Under the pieces are notes generated by a model. It did not search any database. It worked only from the letters and a program-made list of their open reading frames with translations, and had not been told where the DNA came from. Source: Onchidella celtica (taxonomy: Eukaryota > Mollusca > Gastropoda > Systellommatophora > Onchidiidae). Taken from it: DNA of 64,000 nucleotides. The stretch lies in the NCBI GenBank assembly GCA_963931925.1, contig OZ007569.1, forward strand, positions 65,549,980 to 65,613,979, read 5' to 3'. The translations under genes and the position numbers were made by a program. Shown here piece after piece: positions 9,750 to 24,300 of this stretch. Position 1 is the stretch's first letter. Each line of letters begins with the position of its first letter.

Positions 9750-12600
9750 CAAAATGGCTACAAAAGCTGTAATGTCAGTTTCTAAATTTCTTTCACGATT
9801 TCATGCTTGATTGTTGTGCTGCTATTCTTTGCTATGTCTTGGGACATGGTTTGTTTGCTTGAGCCATTAAATTGAAGTAAAAGTACATACAGTCTCTTTG
9901 CAGGATGGTTAGTGATTGTGTGTTTGGTGTTGTGTGGAAGAGCATGATACCCCTCCCCAACTCTTATAAGTTATACATGTATATTATTATATGTTATGGA
10001 CACCAAAGACTAAATTTGTAAAATTTCATTTTCGTGGCAGGGTGACACATGATAGTATACATGCCTGTATTGAAAGTGATGCAGTGGTTTTTACCAAGAA
10101 GCAACAGAGACAAAAACTTTGCATAATTAGGTTTTCTTGACAAAATTATCGTCTAAGGTGATGTGTTTCTGCCATATTTATGGGATTCTGATCCTCAAGT
10201 CTTTTCACTGTGAAATTCATACTTGATGTCAGTACAGAAAATGGGCTTGTGCAGCACATCCAGCCTCATCAGGGGCAACGAAAATGCACCGATTTCATTC
10301 ACTTTGTTTTCTGCAATAAATCACCTTGCGAGTGACAGGCCATCGACGGTGGTACCCCTGAATGAGGTTAGGGATGGGCTAACGATGAGTCTGCCGTTAC
10401 CTGTCCTGTGCCACTAAAGCGCAACAAAATTCGCAAAATTTTTTAATGAAGTGGCTTCTCAAATGCCTTCTGTTTAAGACTTTTTTCCTATTGCAGCAAA
10501 AGTTTGGTTATCGGAGGATATTGTTCAATAGCGATTCTTTCATTGTGCAGAAATTCATGTGGCCTTCTGCAAAACTTTTAATAAAATGGTATGCAGAAAG
10601 TGTGCATTTAGATTTCAGAAATTGTGCAGAATCTTTTTTTTATGACTGAATATTGGCGTTGATTTAGACAAACAGCAACCATAGATTTTATTAGAAGCTT
10701 ATTCATTAGAATCGGAATTATATCTAGTTGTTTACAATGCTATTGATTTGACCCACAGGTCAGGAATAGTTATGAATAAAACGGTGACAGCTATTGAAGA
10801 CAATAGATTTTTTTTCCTTGTTGCCTTTGTCTTTGCAATAGAAAAATCTGCTTTTGTCTTAAAGAAAACTGTTTTTATATTAATTTTTAAGTAACGAATT
10901 GTAAATTCTAATTATTTTCAGTTACATGTAAATTCTGACAATAGAAAATAAAGTCAGCGAGAATACTTCCCTTGACTGAACATCATTTTTCTTTTGCCTT
11001 GTCTAATCTTACAATAACTGTTTCCGTTCTTTCCTGTAGGCTGTTTAACAGTTTCATGGGATGTTTAACTATACTACGGCATAAATGTAGCTATTTTAGT
11101 CTAAAATCATGATCTGGTTCGATCAACAGCAAATACGATATTGACATGGATCATTTGTATGCAGCACATGTGATAAATGTAGACGCTTTATGTAGGACTA
11201 GTGACAGGAGATCCCGAACTGCTAAACAAAGGGAATCGGGGCAAAACCACGGAAATGCAGTGTTTTTTTAGAGAGGACATTTTATTTATCTGTCATTTGT
11301 ATGTCGAACAAGCACTGTAGGCACACATTCCACAACAATTTGTTTCCCCTGTGTGGATGCCATAAAAATGAAAAAAAAAAAACGTAAAGAGGAATATTTC
11401 AAAAAAGCTCTGACGCGCGAAAGATAGCCAGCATAATTATCTGGATTCTCTATGATGAGACTGCATTAGAGATTGCATGCATTTCACTACATTCTTTGGC
11501 AAACAGATGAGAATGTGTATGTGTGCGTACGTGTTAGTTATCAAAGTGCAGCTTGGAATCTTCATTATATTGATGTCTGTTCATGTACTCTTAATAAGAC
11601 AATGGCGGTACTGCTTTTAATCGGTGATTCTTTTTGCCCGATGTTAACACCGAAAAGTTGCAACGCTACAAATCATTTCTGTCAAATACCATTAGTGGAG
11701 TGATAATTGGCTATCAGTGCCCATTAACAACCCAACATGTGGATGGCTAACCTGAAGATACCGCAGCCAGAGCGTGAATGTGACGCTCTTTTGACATTTA
11801 CAATCCCGTATTTTCTGAACTGCACTTGAAATTGGAAAAGTGAGACTTGTTTAATGTCTTGTCCATCAGTCAGCCAAAATGCATGTCATTTTATGGTTGC
11901 TATCTTTTATTATACCCACAATTAATTACTCACTTGTGAGTGCCATTTCGTGCAAATTTTATAGAAGTTTGGCATCATTTTCTACGTTTGAATTGGTGTA
12001 TTTTCTGATTTTTTTTCTGCAAAACAAAAGAACAACATTTGCTGTGTATGAAATGGTTGTTCACTAGTTGAAAAACCTATTACTAAAGATGTAATTAATA
12101 GGTAAATGCAGTGTCTGTCACCCATTCCTTTAACATGCCTGATCGGGCCAGCTCAGGTAAAATTTTCACCCGGATACGGTGCGCGGCCTCCCGCTGAGTC
12201 TTGACAGATAGGGGCGTAAGATTTATGGACGGTACCAAACTGAAGTGAATGCAGTTCGGCGCTGTGTCATTTTTTTTATTTTTTTTTGAGTTTTCAAGAA
12301 GAGAATAGTGAATGCAGTAAAGCCATGTCCAAATTCTTGCAAGTCTATCAAAATGTAGCAACATGAGCACTGTGGCCTGGAGGGCCACAATTGCCACTTA
12401 ACTGAACTGTCTCAAAATTTAATTGGCCGCCTAGCAAAATATTTTGCATCTGAGCCTTATTCAGGCCCTGAACCTCTGTAGTAAATCCTATCTCTTGGGT
12501 GCTCACAGTAGCTACTGACGACAGTACATAACATGTATTTGAAATACACTTAGCTCCAGCAAAATTGTTTGGCAAATGATGTTTTAACACTTATACAAAA
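9750..12600. other. intergenic, no gene recognised
   Basis: AT-rich sequence after the FKBP2-like gene. GC-richer patches at about 10270-10420 and 12120-12240 have no recognisable coding motif; these look like unidentified repeats. Open frames here are short and unlike any family I know. Confidence 0.4.
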
Positions 12601-15600
12601 TTTATACCCTACATTTTCTTCAGGTATTTAAGTTGTCTGGATTTGCAGGATACGGAGCAAAAAACAGTCCATTTATCTCAAATTATAACATGGATGACAA
12701 TCAAATCAAGACAAGCAAAATTAAAGATTTATAAGGGTCTAAAACTTTATTCTTGATCCTACCACAATATGTACAATTAGTTTTTATATTAATGAAACAG
12801 AAAAAAAATATTCATATTGTCATAATGTTTGTTATAAAGTATGATGTGTACAAGGGATAAAGTATGCTTATTTTCTGATGAAACATCAAAAAAAAAAAAA
12901 AAAAAAAAATTAAATTTCCAAAATCATAAGCTGAAACCAAAAGATACTAATGATAATGTCAGAAAAAAACAACAACAACAGAAAAACAGCTGGCCAATAG
13001 ATTAGTACGTAATAATCACAAGTGTCAATTGCTGTTATTAGGATTAGTTTAATGTGACATTTGAGGTTGAAAATAAAGGATGAATGAACTCCCCCGGCAC
13101 AAAACAAAACAAAATTCAATTCACATTTTTGTACAGGAATGTGCCACAAATTAAATTCCAATCTATTTTCTCTTCAAAATCAATCTGTGGCAATCATGCT
13201 ATCTGCCGAAAAACCTATACATTTGTGCCACACTTCAGATAATCAATAAAAGCTTGTGACCTTACAATACAATTCATGATCTTCCATTCTTGAAGCTGTC
13301 TTCATACAATACCAAGTAAGCAGAAATCACCATACAATATAGAAAATGAATTATGTAATCAAATAATAGTATTAACTTTATCAGATTAATAATAGGGAAA
13401 AAGAATACCATATACACACACACACATCAAAAACACTATCAACATGCACGCAAATTTTGAGCCACTCAAGTATACCATATAACAAATCAATATTTGTCTG
13501 TTCAAATCAGGTTATATTTCAGTCTTAAACCAGTAAAGAACTAAAAGTGTTCCTCACTATATACATGTACAGTATCTAGTTCCTCCAATATGTATGCACA
13601 TCCTCTTCTGATACTGAAAGGATCAATTTCTATTTTCTTTCTTTTTTTTTTTTAATGTCTGATTTTGTGACCAAAGTAGTGGGATTGTAGATGCTGACAG
13701 TGTCTCCTATATTCATTTTTGGCACTGGCATAAATTAGCAAGGACCAAACAGCAGCTCATCCTGTTAAATGCTCAACAGAATGCATAACTTTTTTTTTTT
13801 ATCATGAACACTTTCCAGATTTTCCCGTCATGAAATATGCTCTAAGTAATTCTATTCACCTGTGACTGCCTGTTCCCCTTACTAAAACCACTCCAACATA
13901 AAAATGAAATATACCATAGTTTCAAACTACAGACATTTTTTCCTCTTATCCCACCTCACAAGAGATGAACATTTTCTATTTTTGTCTCATTGAAATGGAC
14001 TGTTCTTGATGAAAGAGTATAATAGCTAGAGACATAAGATGTACACATGAACATTTAGATCATAACACGTACACACTAATTTGTTGTGAATGCCTGATAA
14101 TGAGAACATGAAAATGCATCACTTATGAGCTAAATATCTCCTTACATCACTGAAACTGTTTCACTTTTCCCAGTTCAGCTCTCACGGCTGGATTTGATAT
14201 GGGGGTTCCTAAAGACAACTCTAATAAGATTCTGTGATTTCAATGTGATTTTCATTTAATATGCAATCATTTTGGTCATTGATCACTGGAAAACAGAACA
14301 ACCAAAAACACAAAAAAGATGAAAACATGGAGCACAATTGTTACAATTATAGTTAGGCATGAAGTGCTTGGATGCTGGAGACATGACCAATGCAGTCCCC
14401 TGCTTTTAACAATACAACTCACATTCTCTTTCTAGGTGCAACTATAAAGCCGTAGCCAACAGAATCTGTGTAAATGCATGCAAGTTATTTATAGACAAAA
14501 TAAAAAGCTTAAAAATCATACTGAAATTGTGATTCAATAATATTTCCGGGATTATGTTTTATTATCAAGGTAAGACAGTGAAATCTGAAATCAAAATGTG
14601 TCAACCTGTCCTAAGATAATACATGTGTTTACAGGGAAACAAAATGTGGTGCAGTTCTCAATCAGAACATCATAGTCTTCGTGCTCTCATGTACAATGAT
14701 TTAAAACACCAATTTATTTGACCAATACTGAGGTAGAACTGTTAATAAATCATTCTGAACATCCCGGGAAGGCAATCTTCAAATAATCAACTTCAATGTT
14801 TCCTCGGCTGGACATTATTTGCAACCAAGTAAAACAAAGGCTAAACCTGCAATCAAAGTACAAAACAATACTTCCCACTACCATGAATGCTCTGTACAAA
14901 TATGGGATACATTTTCTAGTTTTGTCTCCACAAAAGGCTGTAGTACAGAAATTGCAAATTCTTACTGTCAACCTCAAGAAAATGATAGTAGCTCTGCCAC
15001 TGTACCATACACTACTCTGTTTGGAACACAAGCTTATAACTTGGTCACCTATATCAAACCACCAATTTTGTTGGCAAGATAGTAAGTGCTTGATTTTCTC
15101 ATTAATATAAGTCTTTAAGAAATATTTCTAGCCACACTCATCCAGTCTCATCTTGTCAGCCACTTTCAGGATGGCCAAGTCCAGACACATACAAAATGAT
15201 AATTGATTCTTAAGTTCTGGAGCAGAGGCTGTTCCCAAAGAAAAAGTCCTAGCGCAAATTCCCCTTAACTGGAGCCAACCTTGATGCAAGAGGGTGCATT
15301 GACATTATTGGCGTTTCTTTCGTACTCCTCACTAACAGTATTGTATAAAATTACAATTTCATGTATGTACAATGAGGAACTTTTGAAACATTTAAGCTTC
15401 ATGACAATTATCAAAGTTTGGATTTGGAAGAAAAAATACATTGCAAAGGTAATTCTGCCTTTTCAACGACGATAAAAAATTCCTGAACGGGACACACTGG
15501 ACACTCTTTTGTGCAGAATGAGAAATTATTTCAGTCACACCCCACCGCTGCTTTCCCTCACCATATTTAAACAGTTCAGTTCCCTCAGTGATATTTTGAA

Positions 15601-16735
15601 ACTCCTTGTACTGATTCCTTCCACCACCAACTTACATGCAACTTATTTAAAGGGGAAGGGCAGCTGTAAAGTGTGCAAGTTATTTATTTAACAGTACCAA
15701 TGCAGTGGACCTGAGTATTCATGATGCCTTAGTCTTGTCTCTGCATAAAGGTTATCTAGACAGAGTGCTCGATATTGCCATTTAGACACATTTCACCGCT
15801 TACATCTTCAAATGACAAAGTGAAAGAAGCACACCTGTACTGTAACAGCTGAATGCAATCAAATCACAATCTCCTTACAGATAATAAATATTCAAGTTGC
15901 TCTGTAAAGTGTAAACAAGTTGTATCGAGTGACTCAATTGTACAATCACATGAGATGGTCCCTCACTGTTACCTTGATACATGCATGTGAACATAGTAAA
16001 CAACCAGACAGGGCAAGCTATACTCTCCTATACCATACAAGAAAAGGCAGTTTCCACCATTAACATGTAGGGAAAACAAAGATAGCTATTGTGGATTTAT
16101 TCATTCGCTAATTACATGCCTTTGAAATTTGCAATGAACTGCAGGAAAACAGTATTGTGTTTCCTCCTAAGTACGGCAGTCGAGATGAATGTCACAATAA
16201 AAGATATCTGGGAGAACCCAAGCTGCTAATTGCCTTTCATTGGCTAGTCCTAGTGCAATGGTTCTGTATTATGTGATTGGATTTTCCTTAAGTTTTGGCT
16301 ATCCGGCCCACAACATAAAGTGAAAAACACAAAATAATAATTTGGTCTCCCCATCATTCGCTCCTCCACTAGCCCCTAGTGGGGCAGGTACACAGGTAAG
16401 TTTGGGCAGTATGTTCTTTATACAATCACATTTTATCTCATTTTACTGTCTTCACCAAACATTCATTTTTCAGACTCCAGTTTTTATGACCTGTTTACAA
16501 GAAAGTGTGCCTTAGATGAACCTAGCAGCAAAGGCAAAAATGTGCCAAAAGAGACCAATTATACTTTCCTTTTCATAAAACAAACAGTCATCACATAAAC
16601 TCCTCTTTCTGCTAACACTTATGACAACATTAAAGTCTGGCCATCTTAGTGTCTGAAGTATGCCATTCACAGTTCATATTTGAATTATATGGAACCATCT
16701 TAAAAGAGAAAGAAAGAAGTCCCGAACAACAAATA
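12600..16735. other. AT-rich non-coding sequence, possible long 3' UTR of the ZFAND3-like gene
   Basis: Low-GC sequence without recognisable coding exons. It has an A-run at 12889-12908 and many short A/T runs. It lies downstream of the minus-strand ZFAND3-like stop codon, and minus-strand AATAAA hexamers occur at several places (for instance near 12750 and 20600), so some of it may be transcribed as 3' UTR. That is inference. Confidence 0.3.
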
Positions 16736-17730
16736 CAGTCAACTAAGCTTGAGTTGATGTCGTCGGGGGATTAAAAAAAAGATCAACACATCCGTTGCTC
16801 AACTAATCTGTCGCCGACCCAATGTCAAGGGATATAAATAACCACTATTAACTTTACATTAAGGGGAGGGGTGTATGTGTGTGTCGGGTTGGTGAAATGC
16901 ATTCAAACTGACGGCAATGGTCGGTCAGTGCACTACAGTTTCTAATCTTGGCTTGCCACTCATAAAATCATAAACTAGATGTCAGGATGCGATGCATGAA
17001 TTTGAGATATCCCTTAGCCTGTGCTACTGGTCAAACCTGCTGACCAGATCAGTAACCTTACTCATGGGCGAATCTCATCTGGGTCGCACTGACCCACTGG
17101 TTTGAAAATATTCGCTGCTACGCTTTATCACACAGTGAAACCCAAGGCTGTAACCAATGATCTGACAGCTGTAACTTTTGTGAGAACGAAACATGATAAC
17201 TAGCCACACCCCCCAAGCCCTAAACAATGTTGGGTCCAGATTAGCATTGCGTTTGGGGTTGGGTGGTGGTATTTTTAATGTATGCATGGGAGAAGGGCTG
17301 ACAGGGAGGGGCATTGTCCATGACACTGAGTGTGTTAGTCGCATGCACCGCTACCCACGTGGACTCACTCCCTGCATGACTTGCGTGTGAAAACGAAGAG
17401 AGACCTTGGAGCAGAGAAACTCTATGGAGAGGTCTACTCTAGCCTAGCCCATCAGCGTGCTGTAATGTATACACTGCTTTGCCAGCGGAGGAGTGTTGGT
17501 GTCGGATCGGATAGTTGAGGTGCCGACTCAATTTCATTGGTCTGATAATCGAGATCAACTCATCCGTTTTTGGGTTCAAGAATTGGAATAAGAGATGAGA
17601 CAGGAAATCAAAGTCAACACAACCGTTTTATTTTAATATAAAATATGATGTGACGGTGCCGGTTTCACCAAAAATGATCAACTCAAGAGAAGTTCAACTC
17701 ATGCGAGTTCAAATCAAGTGAAGTCCACTG
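16736..17730. mobile_element. pogo/Tigger-like non-autonomous element with a nested TTAA-family fragment
   Basis: TA-CAGTCAACTAAGCTTGAG at 16734 faces GTGAAGTCCACTG-TA ending at 17732. The inverted ends share CAGT followed by a run resembling ACTTnnnTTGA. The TTAA-family repeat (reverse orientation, 17041-17216) lies inside. There is no transposase frame. The ends are imperfect, so the pairing is moderately supported. Confidence 0.45.
17041..17216 (-). repeat. TTAA-family element, partial copy 3 (reverse)
   Basis: Reverse complement matches the distal part of the copies at 6945-7530 and 42480-43050: blocks for ccaatgatctgac, acagctgtaacttttgtgag and gataactagccacacc are shared. It carries an internal deletion relative to them and no clear ends. 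Confidence 0.6.
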
Positions 17731-18399
17731 TATCTGGTGCTCCAAGGATAATAAAACAATTTTGAGTAAAAAAGAAAAAAGGTCAAATTTATTAAAACTA
17801 TTGCCTTCACACAACTGCATTGTACTGTTCTGTTCTACGGACAGTTCCTCTAACCTCAGTACACCCTTTCTTTCACTTTTTAACCAGAATTTGCTTTCAT
17901 AAGTTATTACCAAAGCACAACTTCCTTTATCTCTGCCCCAAGTTTTCTTTATGCAAAGAGAAATGAGTCTTGGAAAGAATACAACTGTGCCCATGACTAT
18001 TAAAACAATACTGATCAAGATAAGCCCTGAATGCAAGAAAGGACAAATACTATACAAACAGCCATTCACGAGATCATGCATTATTCCACACAAAGTAATT
18101 CAAAAAGCAAACAAAGTTGCTGCAGGAGTGGGAAGCAATAAGTGACTCATAATTAATGTATCCAAAGTCAAACACCACTAGGTCTCTGCACAGGATACTT
18201 GGCTTGTGTATGAGTCCATATAAATGTACATGCTAAAACATTTTGCTAAAGTAACAATTCCTTCCATGGAAAAATTACACTTTGGGACTGATAAGAAATA
18301 AATAAATTTAAAAAAAACATTTTTAAAAACTACAGAGAAGTTTGTCCCAAGGAGGAACATTTCTTCTCCCGTTCATTCGTGGGATAGCAAATGTATAAA

Positions 18400-18465
18400 G
18401 AGTACATGATCCAAGTTTACAGAGTACACATGATCCAAGTTTACAGGGCACGCATGATCAAAGTT
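18400..18465. repeat. 24-bp tandem repeat, three units
   Basis: Units of the form acatgatccaagtttacag recur at 24-bp spacing (18405, 18429, 18453), the third diverged. No function is evident. Confidence 0.7.
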
Positions 18466-18693
18466 CATATATCCTGACCATAATTGTGCTTACGTTAGAT
18501 AATGCTTTTTCTAGAGAAACCATCAATACAAAGGGTCTGTAAACACATGACTATTGTTGGAATAAAAGTACATGGAAAATGTTCAACTCAAGCCAGAAGA
18601 CAAATTCAAATTTTACAGTCTGACCCAAATATAACCTCCTAGATTGCCACCCTTAACATTATGAACCCCAGTTACAGTCAGTTCTCCAAGGTA

Positions 18694-19516
18694 CAGTCCA
18701 ATCCACTTATCTCGACATGGCTTTTGTCGACATTCTGGGTAACTCGACACAATTTTCAAGTCCCAATCTGTTCCTTCTTTAATGCTACTTAGTATTTCCC
18801 CGCAGCTCGATGTGTTATTCCATTCTTTCCTCTTATATCAAGAAATTTCTCCCCGAACAGAGCACAACAAGTGCACTAGATCTACTACTACCGTGCTACC
18901 GAAAATGCCCACGTAACTCCCCACATATAAGAGCACTACAGTTGTATTTCTCTTTGTGGTGCTGGCGGGGAGGGGTATGAGAGGGGGTGTGCGAACACAG
19001 AGCATGATCCTTGGCTTCAGTAACATGAGTGAGGAGTGCCATGCATAAGCCCACAGCAGTAAAAGTACTGAGTATTTTTTTTTCCACACAAACCATTTGT
19101 GTGCCCAATGGTTGATACTAGGCCTTGACCTAGATCTCTTGGTTAACTGCCATATTGTGTGTATATTGGTATCACCATTTCTCCTGAAGAAACAGTCAGG
19201 TCGAGGTTAAAAAAAATAGTAAAACACTGTGCATTAGATGTATCGGACAGCATTTCTCCGATCTTGGCAAATCTTTGCCACCCAACTGCTCCACGCAACA
19301 ACGATATTGGAGGAACGGGTGACAGTATGATGATAATTAAAAGAAAAAGGGACATAATTGTGTTATTTATTGGACACTTTTCCCATAATGGTTGATATTT
19401 GATCTTCCGTCCCCTCTTTTTTTTTCTCTTCCGCCACTAATCTGCTATTTCGACTTTCTCTTTACTCGACGCAAGTCAGATGGTCCCACTGATGCCGAGA
19501 TATTAGGATTGCACTG
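18694..19516. mobile_element. pogo/Tigger-like non-autonomous element (823 bp)
   Basis: Flanked by TA at 18692-18693 and 19517-19518. The left end CAGTCCAATCCACTTATCTC and the inverted right end CAGTGCAATCCTAATATCTC match at about 20 of the first 26 positions. CAGT ends with TA duplication fit the pogo branch of Tc1/mariner. The interior has no transposase motif. It lies 3' of the ZFAND3-like gene. Confidence 0.65.
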
Positions 19517-19519
19517 TAT

Positions 19520-21150
19520 GTTAGTTTCCACTACATGAGACTATCAAAACATGACAACCTTTTGTTTTGCTATATCAGAAAAGAGACCAGGGTCATGAAA
19601 GTCAAAAGTACCTATTTCTGAGGTACCTTTTGTCTGAAAAAGAAACAAGGAGCAGTACACAAAATGTGAGGGATGGAAAGTTCATAACAACAAAACTGTC
19701 ATCACATAAAAAAAGAGATACTTATAATAAAACAACTTTTTAAGAACCATTGATTGTTCAATCTGTACAAGAAACATGGCTGTTGCTAAGGCAAAGCATT
19801 AAAAAAAATAAAAAAATTCACAGAATTACACAGTATCATGGATGGGTAAACATGTGGCTCTCAGACCAAAAATCAATCTAATTTGATGATTGAGAAATAG
19901 TATGCATTTCAAAGTGCTTTCATGAATGACACATGAATTACATAACCCCAATAGTAAGTTACAATTTCAAACTTCATCCCTTTCAAACTTTATTCCTAAT
20001 GTTAAGATGCAGAGTTTGATGGGTGGTTATTAGCCACCATGCATAATCTTAATATATCTCCACACCTTGACTGGACTTCCAAAATGTTTTCAAATAATTT
20101 TTTCTGATCAATTAAACCATAAACAGAGACTCTCCATTCCTGACGTAATTTGAATGTAATGTCAGAAGCTCACTCAATAGAAATAAGATAAAATCTAATT
20201 CCCCAGTAATCTAGTAATTTATTTTTTATGGGGCTTCCCCAGCAGTCAAATTCAATAAGGCAATATAAATATATTAGCATGCCTTGTTATCCAAGACTGT
20301 GGATTTTTCTAACTTAAATTTAACTGCATTTCAATACACCCAATGGCCACAAAAGTCTAACTTTTGAGGTCAATCACTGCTTTCAATTTAACAATATTTC
20401 AATTGCTGCACAGGACAAACTGGTTATTCAGGCATTCAAAAGGATAAATTGTCGGTCATTTGTCTTAACAAATGCCTGTGATTGCTGAGATTTAATCAGA
20501 TGCAGAGCCGAGTCCCTTACGCCTTTAGCGTGATTGCTTGAGTCCCTCAAAAACCACAGCTTTCATTTCAGAGGCATGTGGTTCGATGAAAAACATTTAT
20601 TTACTCTGTGTCTTGGACTGTGTTTCCACTTAATTTTTGAGTGCTAAATTTTCTGTATTTCAATTCACCTTTTCCAGGTCATATGAGTAAAATGACTGAT
20701 GAGTTTTGTTGATTTTCAAGTTTACACACAATGATCTTGGTTACTGCTGACATTCTCAACATTGGTGGTTATTGCAAAATGAACAAAGAGAACATTCCAT
20801 TTGCTCTTTCAGCAATTGGCAGATAAGGCCATCATTTGCCTTGTTGTCATATACTAGGATTTGCTAAGAAGTGCTAGCACATGCAATTTAATCATACTTC
20901 AAAGTTGTACCCAACAAACAAATTGCATATGGCAGTGACAAATCTGCAAACTGAAATACAGACACATCCATCATACAACTGAATGCACCAGTCTTTACCA
21001 ATCCAACACAATGGATTTTTATGTACCTCACATACACTACATCAACAATGGAGTTCTAAGATGACTTTCAATGTGAAGTGTATGATTATTCATTCTCTGA
21101 AATATTAAAGAAAAGACATTCTGGCAGCATATTCAATGTAAAAGTCACAT
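19520..21150. other. probable 3' UTR or flank of the ZFAND3-like gene
   Basis: AT-rich, no coding signal on either strand. A minus-strand AATAAA lies at 20601-20596, about 550 bp past the ZFAND3-like stop, and is one plausible end of its transcript. Confidence 0.3.
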
Positions 21151-21152
21151 CA

Positions 21153-21301
21153 TCATGAATGATCTTCTCTTCGGTAGGAAGGACCCAGATGTCTAGTAGG
21201 CTTGACCATTTTTTCCCTCGCTTCTCTGCGGCCATCTTCCTTATGGTTAAAGTCACATTCATGCAGCTCAGGCAGTCGATGAAGAGCACAAAATACCCGG
21301 T
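21153..21301 (-). CDS. ZFAND3: ZFAND3-like exon 6 (second half of AN1 finger and C terminus)
   Basis: Acceptor tttttaccag on the minus strand. It encodes [16 protein letters not shown], completing the AN1 metal ligands, then a basic tail ending R-R-E-D-H-S and TGA at 21155-21153. Confidence 0.9.
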
Positions 21302-24300
21302 CTGGTAAAAACGAAAAGATAAATAAATGTAACAAAAGATAAAACTTTTTCCAAGCTCAAGTATCAAAGATGCAACACTATTTGGCAAAATAAGCAAAGT
21401 GCTCCCATACTGTCATGCAGATCAGCACTGCTTTTTTTTTTTCTACTGTGGTTGTATGATGTCATCAGAGGAGGGATGACATTTTTTTTACACAGTGGTT
21501 TAGGTTAATTAATTTCTTGTGGTATCCTTAGATTGCCTATATGATGATGAGTGTTATGAGGTCAGCCATGGATCCCCCTGTGTTTTCAACAAAGGGCAGC
21601 TCAAACACCTGGACAGTAATAGCCACTATTGAACAGGTTTTCAGCGTGACCCAGTTATTAATGTCTCATACAACACTGATGTTTTACGATGTCTTTGCTT
21701 CATCGCCACTGAAACTTTAAATACAGAAGAAGATTGCCCTGTTCTATCAGAATTTTCATCTATATAAGACATACAAGATTACTGCACCTCTCCCTCCCCG
21801 CCATGTCATATCTTCTGAAAGTTTGCCCCCACACCTATATTATCTATTTTTTTTCTTTCATACCTACTAGGTCACATCACTTAACCACTGTTCAACAGAA
21901 AGATTTAAGATAAAGTAGGGCAGCACTTAAAAATTGCCTTCGCAAATGAGTCAATAGGGCTAAACATAAAAATGTAGCCAAAAAGCACCCTTGGTGTAAT
22001 TCTACTTACCACATCTACATCGACCAATAGTTCTCTGAGCAAGTTCTAGCTTACAACTACAAATAAAGCAGCGTTTTTTGTTCTTCTGTGGGGAAGGCGC
22101 TGAAGGCTCTTCACTGGAAGCTTCCATCTCATCTCTGGATCTGAAAATATAAATTCTCACTTTTACATAAAGTTTCAAAATTAAGTCACAATCATATTGA
22201 ACAAACAATGCCTTATGCTTTATATAACACTCTTTCATAACACTTGAATTAACATGACGAAGTAAACGCAATACTTTAAAAACAATGAAGTGGTCTAGTG
22301 ATTATAACATGTAGGTGGCAAAATCTCATGACAATTAAACATCATGCAGTTCATGCACTCCTCGATGCACTCAAAATTCACACTGGGACTCTTTTGAATA
22401 TTTTTAGGGTTAGGTTTTGCTAACACAGTACCCAGAACTTCCTACTGATGCCAATGGTTAAATTCAAGACATGGCATATTGCCTCCAATTTTTGAACCTA
22501 GCCAGGAGAACCTTTAGTTTGCAATTTGAAGAACTTCTCGAGAATATTCAGAAATTACTTTTAAAAAAGACTTAGTCATGATATTCCTTACAATTAAAAC
22601 AGAGATGAACTCTCAGAAGGACTTCCGAAGGTGTAAATGGCATTTCAGTTAAATCTGTGAAGGTGAGACAAATATATCAATTGGAAATCACTTGAATTGG
22701 AGGGATGATGACTTAACTCTCGTGTGGCCTTTTCAATAATCTTGCCGCTAAAGATTAAACAGAATAAGACGATAATTTGGAATTGTCAAGCTAGGATCAC
22801 ACCCTTGTAACCAATGCAACTGAAAAATTTACAATTAGTTCATTGTATACATTATCCTCTGCATGGGAACTTGTCTTTACGTAGGTCAATGCTCAAGTGA
22901 GAGTTCCTTAATTTCATACATCGAATGATTAATAAAGCTACCATACTAGCTGCACACTACACTGTTTAACGAACTAAAGCCGAGTTTTCTAAAAACTGTT
23001 ATTTGTTCACACATGGAGTCCCTGCTTTTTCGTTAAAAGAAACAGGTATGTTTTGACAGTGTGAAAACTGTAAAGCAGTTATACCTAAACTATATAATAT
23101 TCTTCACTGACAAACAAAGCTGAACAACTACCAGGTAAACATATAACTTATTTTATTATATCATAGAACAGTAAAACAAGTAATGGCTCACTGTGAGTAG
23201 GGCAGCAAACTGTATGCTGTCACTGAAGAGATCAAATGTTAATAATAATAATAACACTTAATTTTAAATCTTACAATTTTATTGTCACCAAAGATCACTT
23301 TACGCCACAACTTATCCTTCCTTTTGACCTTGCCCAAATTTATGTGCTGGGATCAATTAAAAAAAACAAAAGCATATGAAAACAATATTAAACCTGAAGC
23401 TCTTTCATAAATGGGGAGAACAGATGCAAACAATAATAATTATCTCCCACCTCCCCCTAACAAAAGCAGCTTCTGAGCAAGTTTTTAAATCGCAAAGCTT
23501 GTCACTGTGTAGACTATTCAGGGTCATAATGTGCATTAACAGATGAAAAATACAAGACTCCAACAACTACACAGTGATATAGAATTTCCTCCAACTACCA
23601 TAAGCCAATTAGGGATAAAAAGTTTTCATTCCTCCTAAAAGTAGTAAAAAAAAAATCATTGTACATAAATGTAAAAATGCATTCTTACCGTTTAATGCCT
23701 CTATCCGTGAGAGATGGTATACTGGTATTTACTGGTACTTGCTCTTTGCTTGTGAGAGCACATGTCGAAGGTTGACTACCATTTGCTGACACTTCAGAAC
23801 TTTTGTCATGAGGTACAGATATATCTACCTGCTTCTCTCCTTTGTCACTGTTAAAAGCAGCATAGTTTTTACTGGAAGATACAACAGTATTACTTATACC
23901 ATGAATAGCATCAGTGTTTGGGCCTGATGATTTAGTAGCTTGTGAAGTAGACTGCATGGAAGGATGTGAGTCTGTAGACGTGTTTAATGTTCCCCAAGAA
24001 ACTGGGCCTTGGCTTCCAGAAATTTGTGAGTCTTTTGTTATGTATTCTTCACTGCTAGAAGTAGATGTAACTGAGGCAAAGGTGGCAGCATTGCTGCTAG
24101 CCACTGATATTCGGCTGGAGGATGAATCTGATGGACAGATGCCAGTGTCATGTCTGGGATCATATGACTGATCACTAGTACCAGAACAGCTTGTTTCTGA
24201 ATCGCTAGAAGCAGGTAGTGAGTCACAAGCTGATTTTGTCATGCCTGTCGTTCCTGCTTGAACTTTTTCACTTCCTCCTGTACTCATAGCTGTTGGCATG

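Noticed and set aside
17683-18093. 136-codon minus-strand open frame with hydrophobic stretches
   Set aside because: It overlaps the end of a pogo-like element and lies in AT-rich DNA, where hydrophobic translations are expected by chance.
23914-24171. Plus-strand 85-codon frame
   Set aside because: It is the antisense of the ZFAND3-like linker exon, whose minus-strand frame has in-phase splice junctions.
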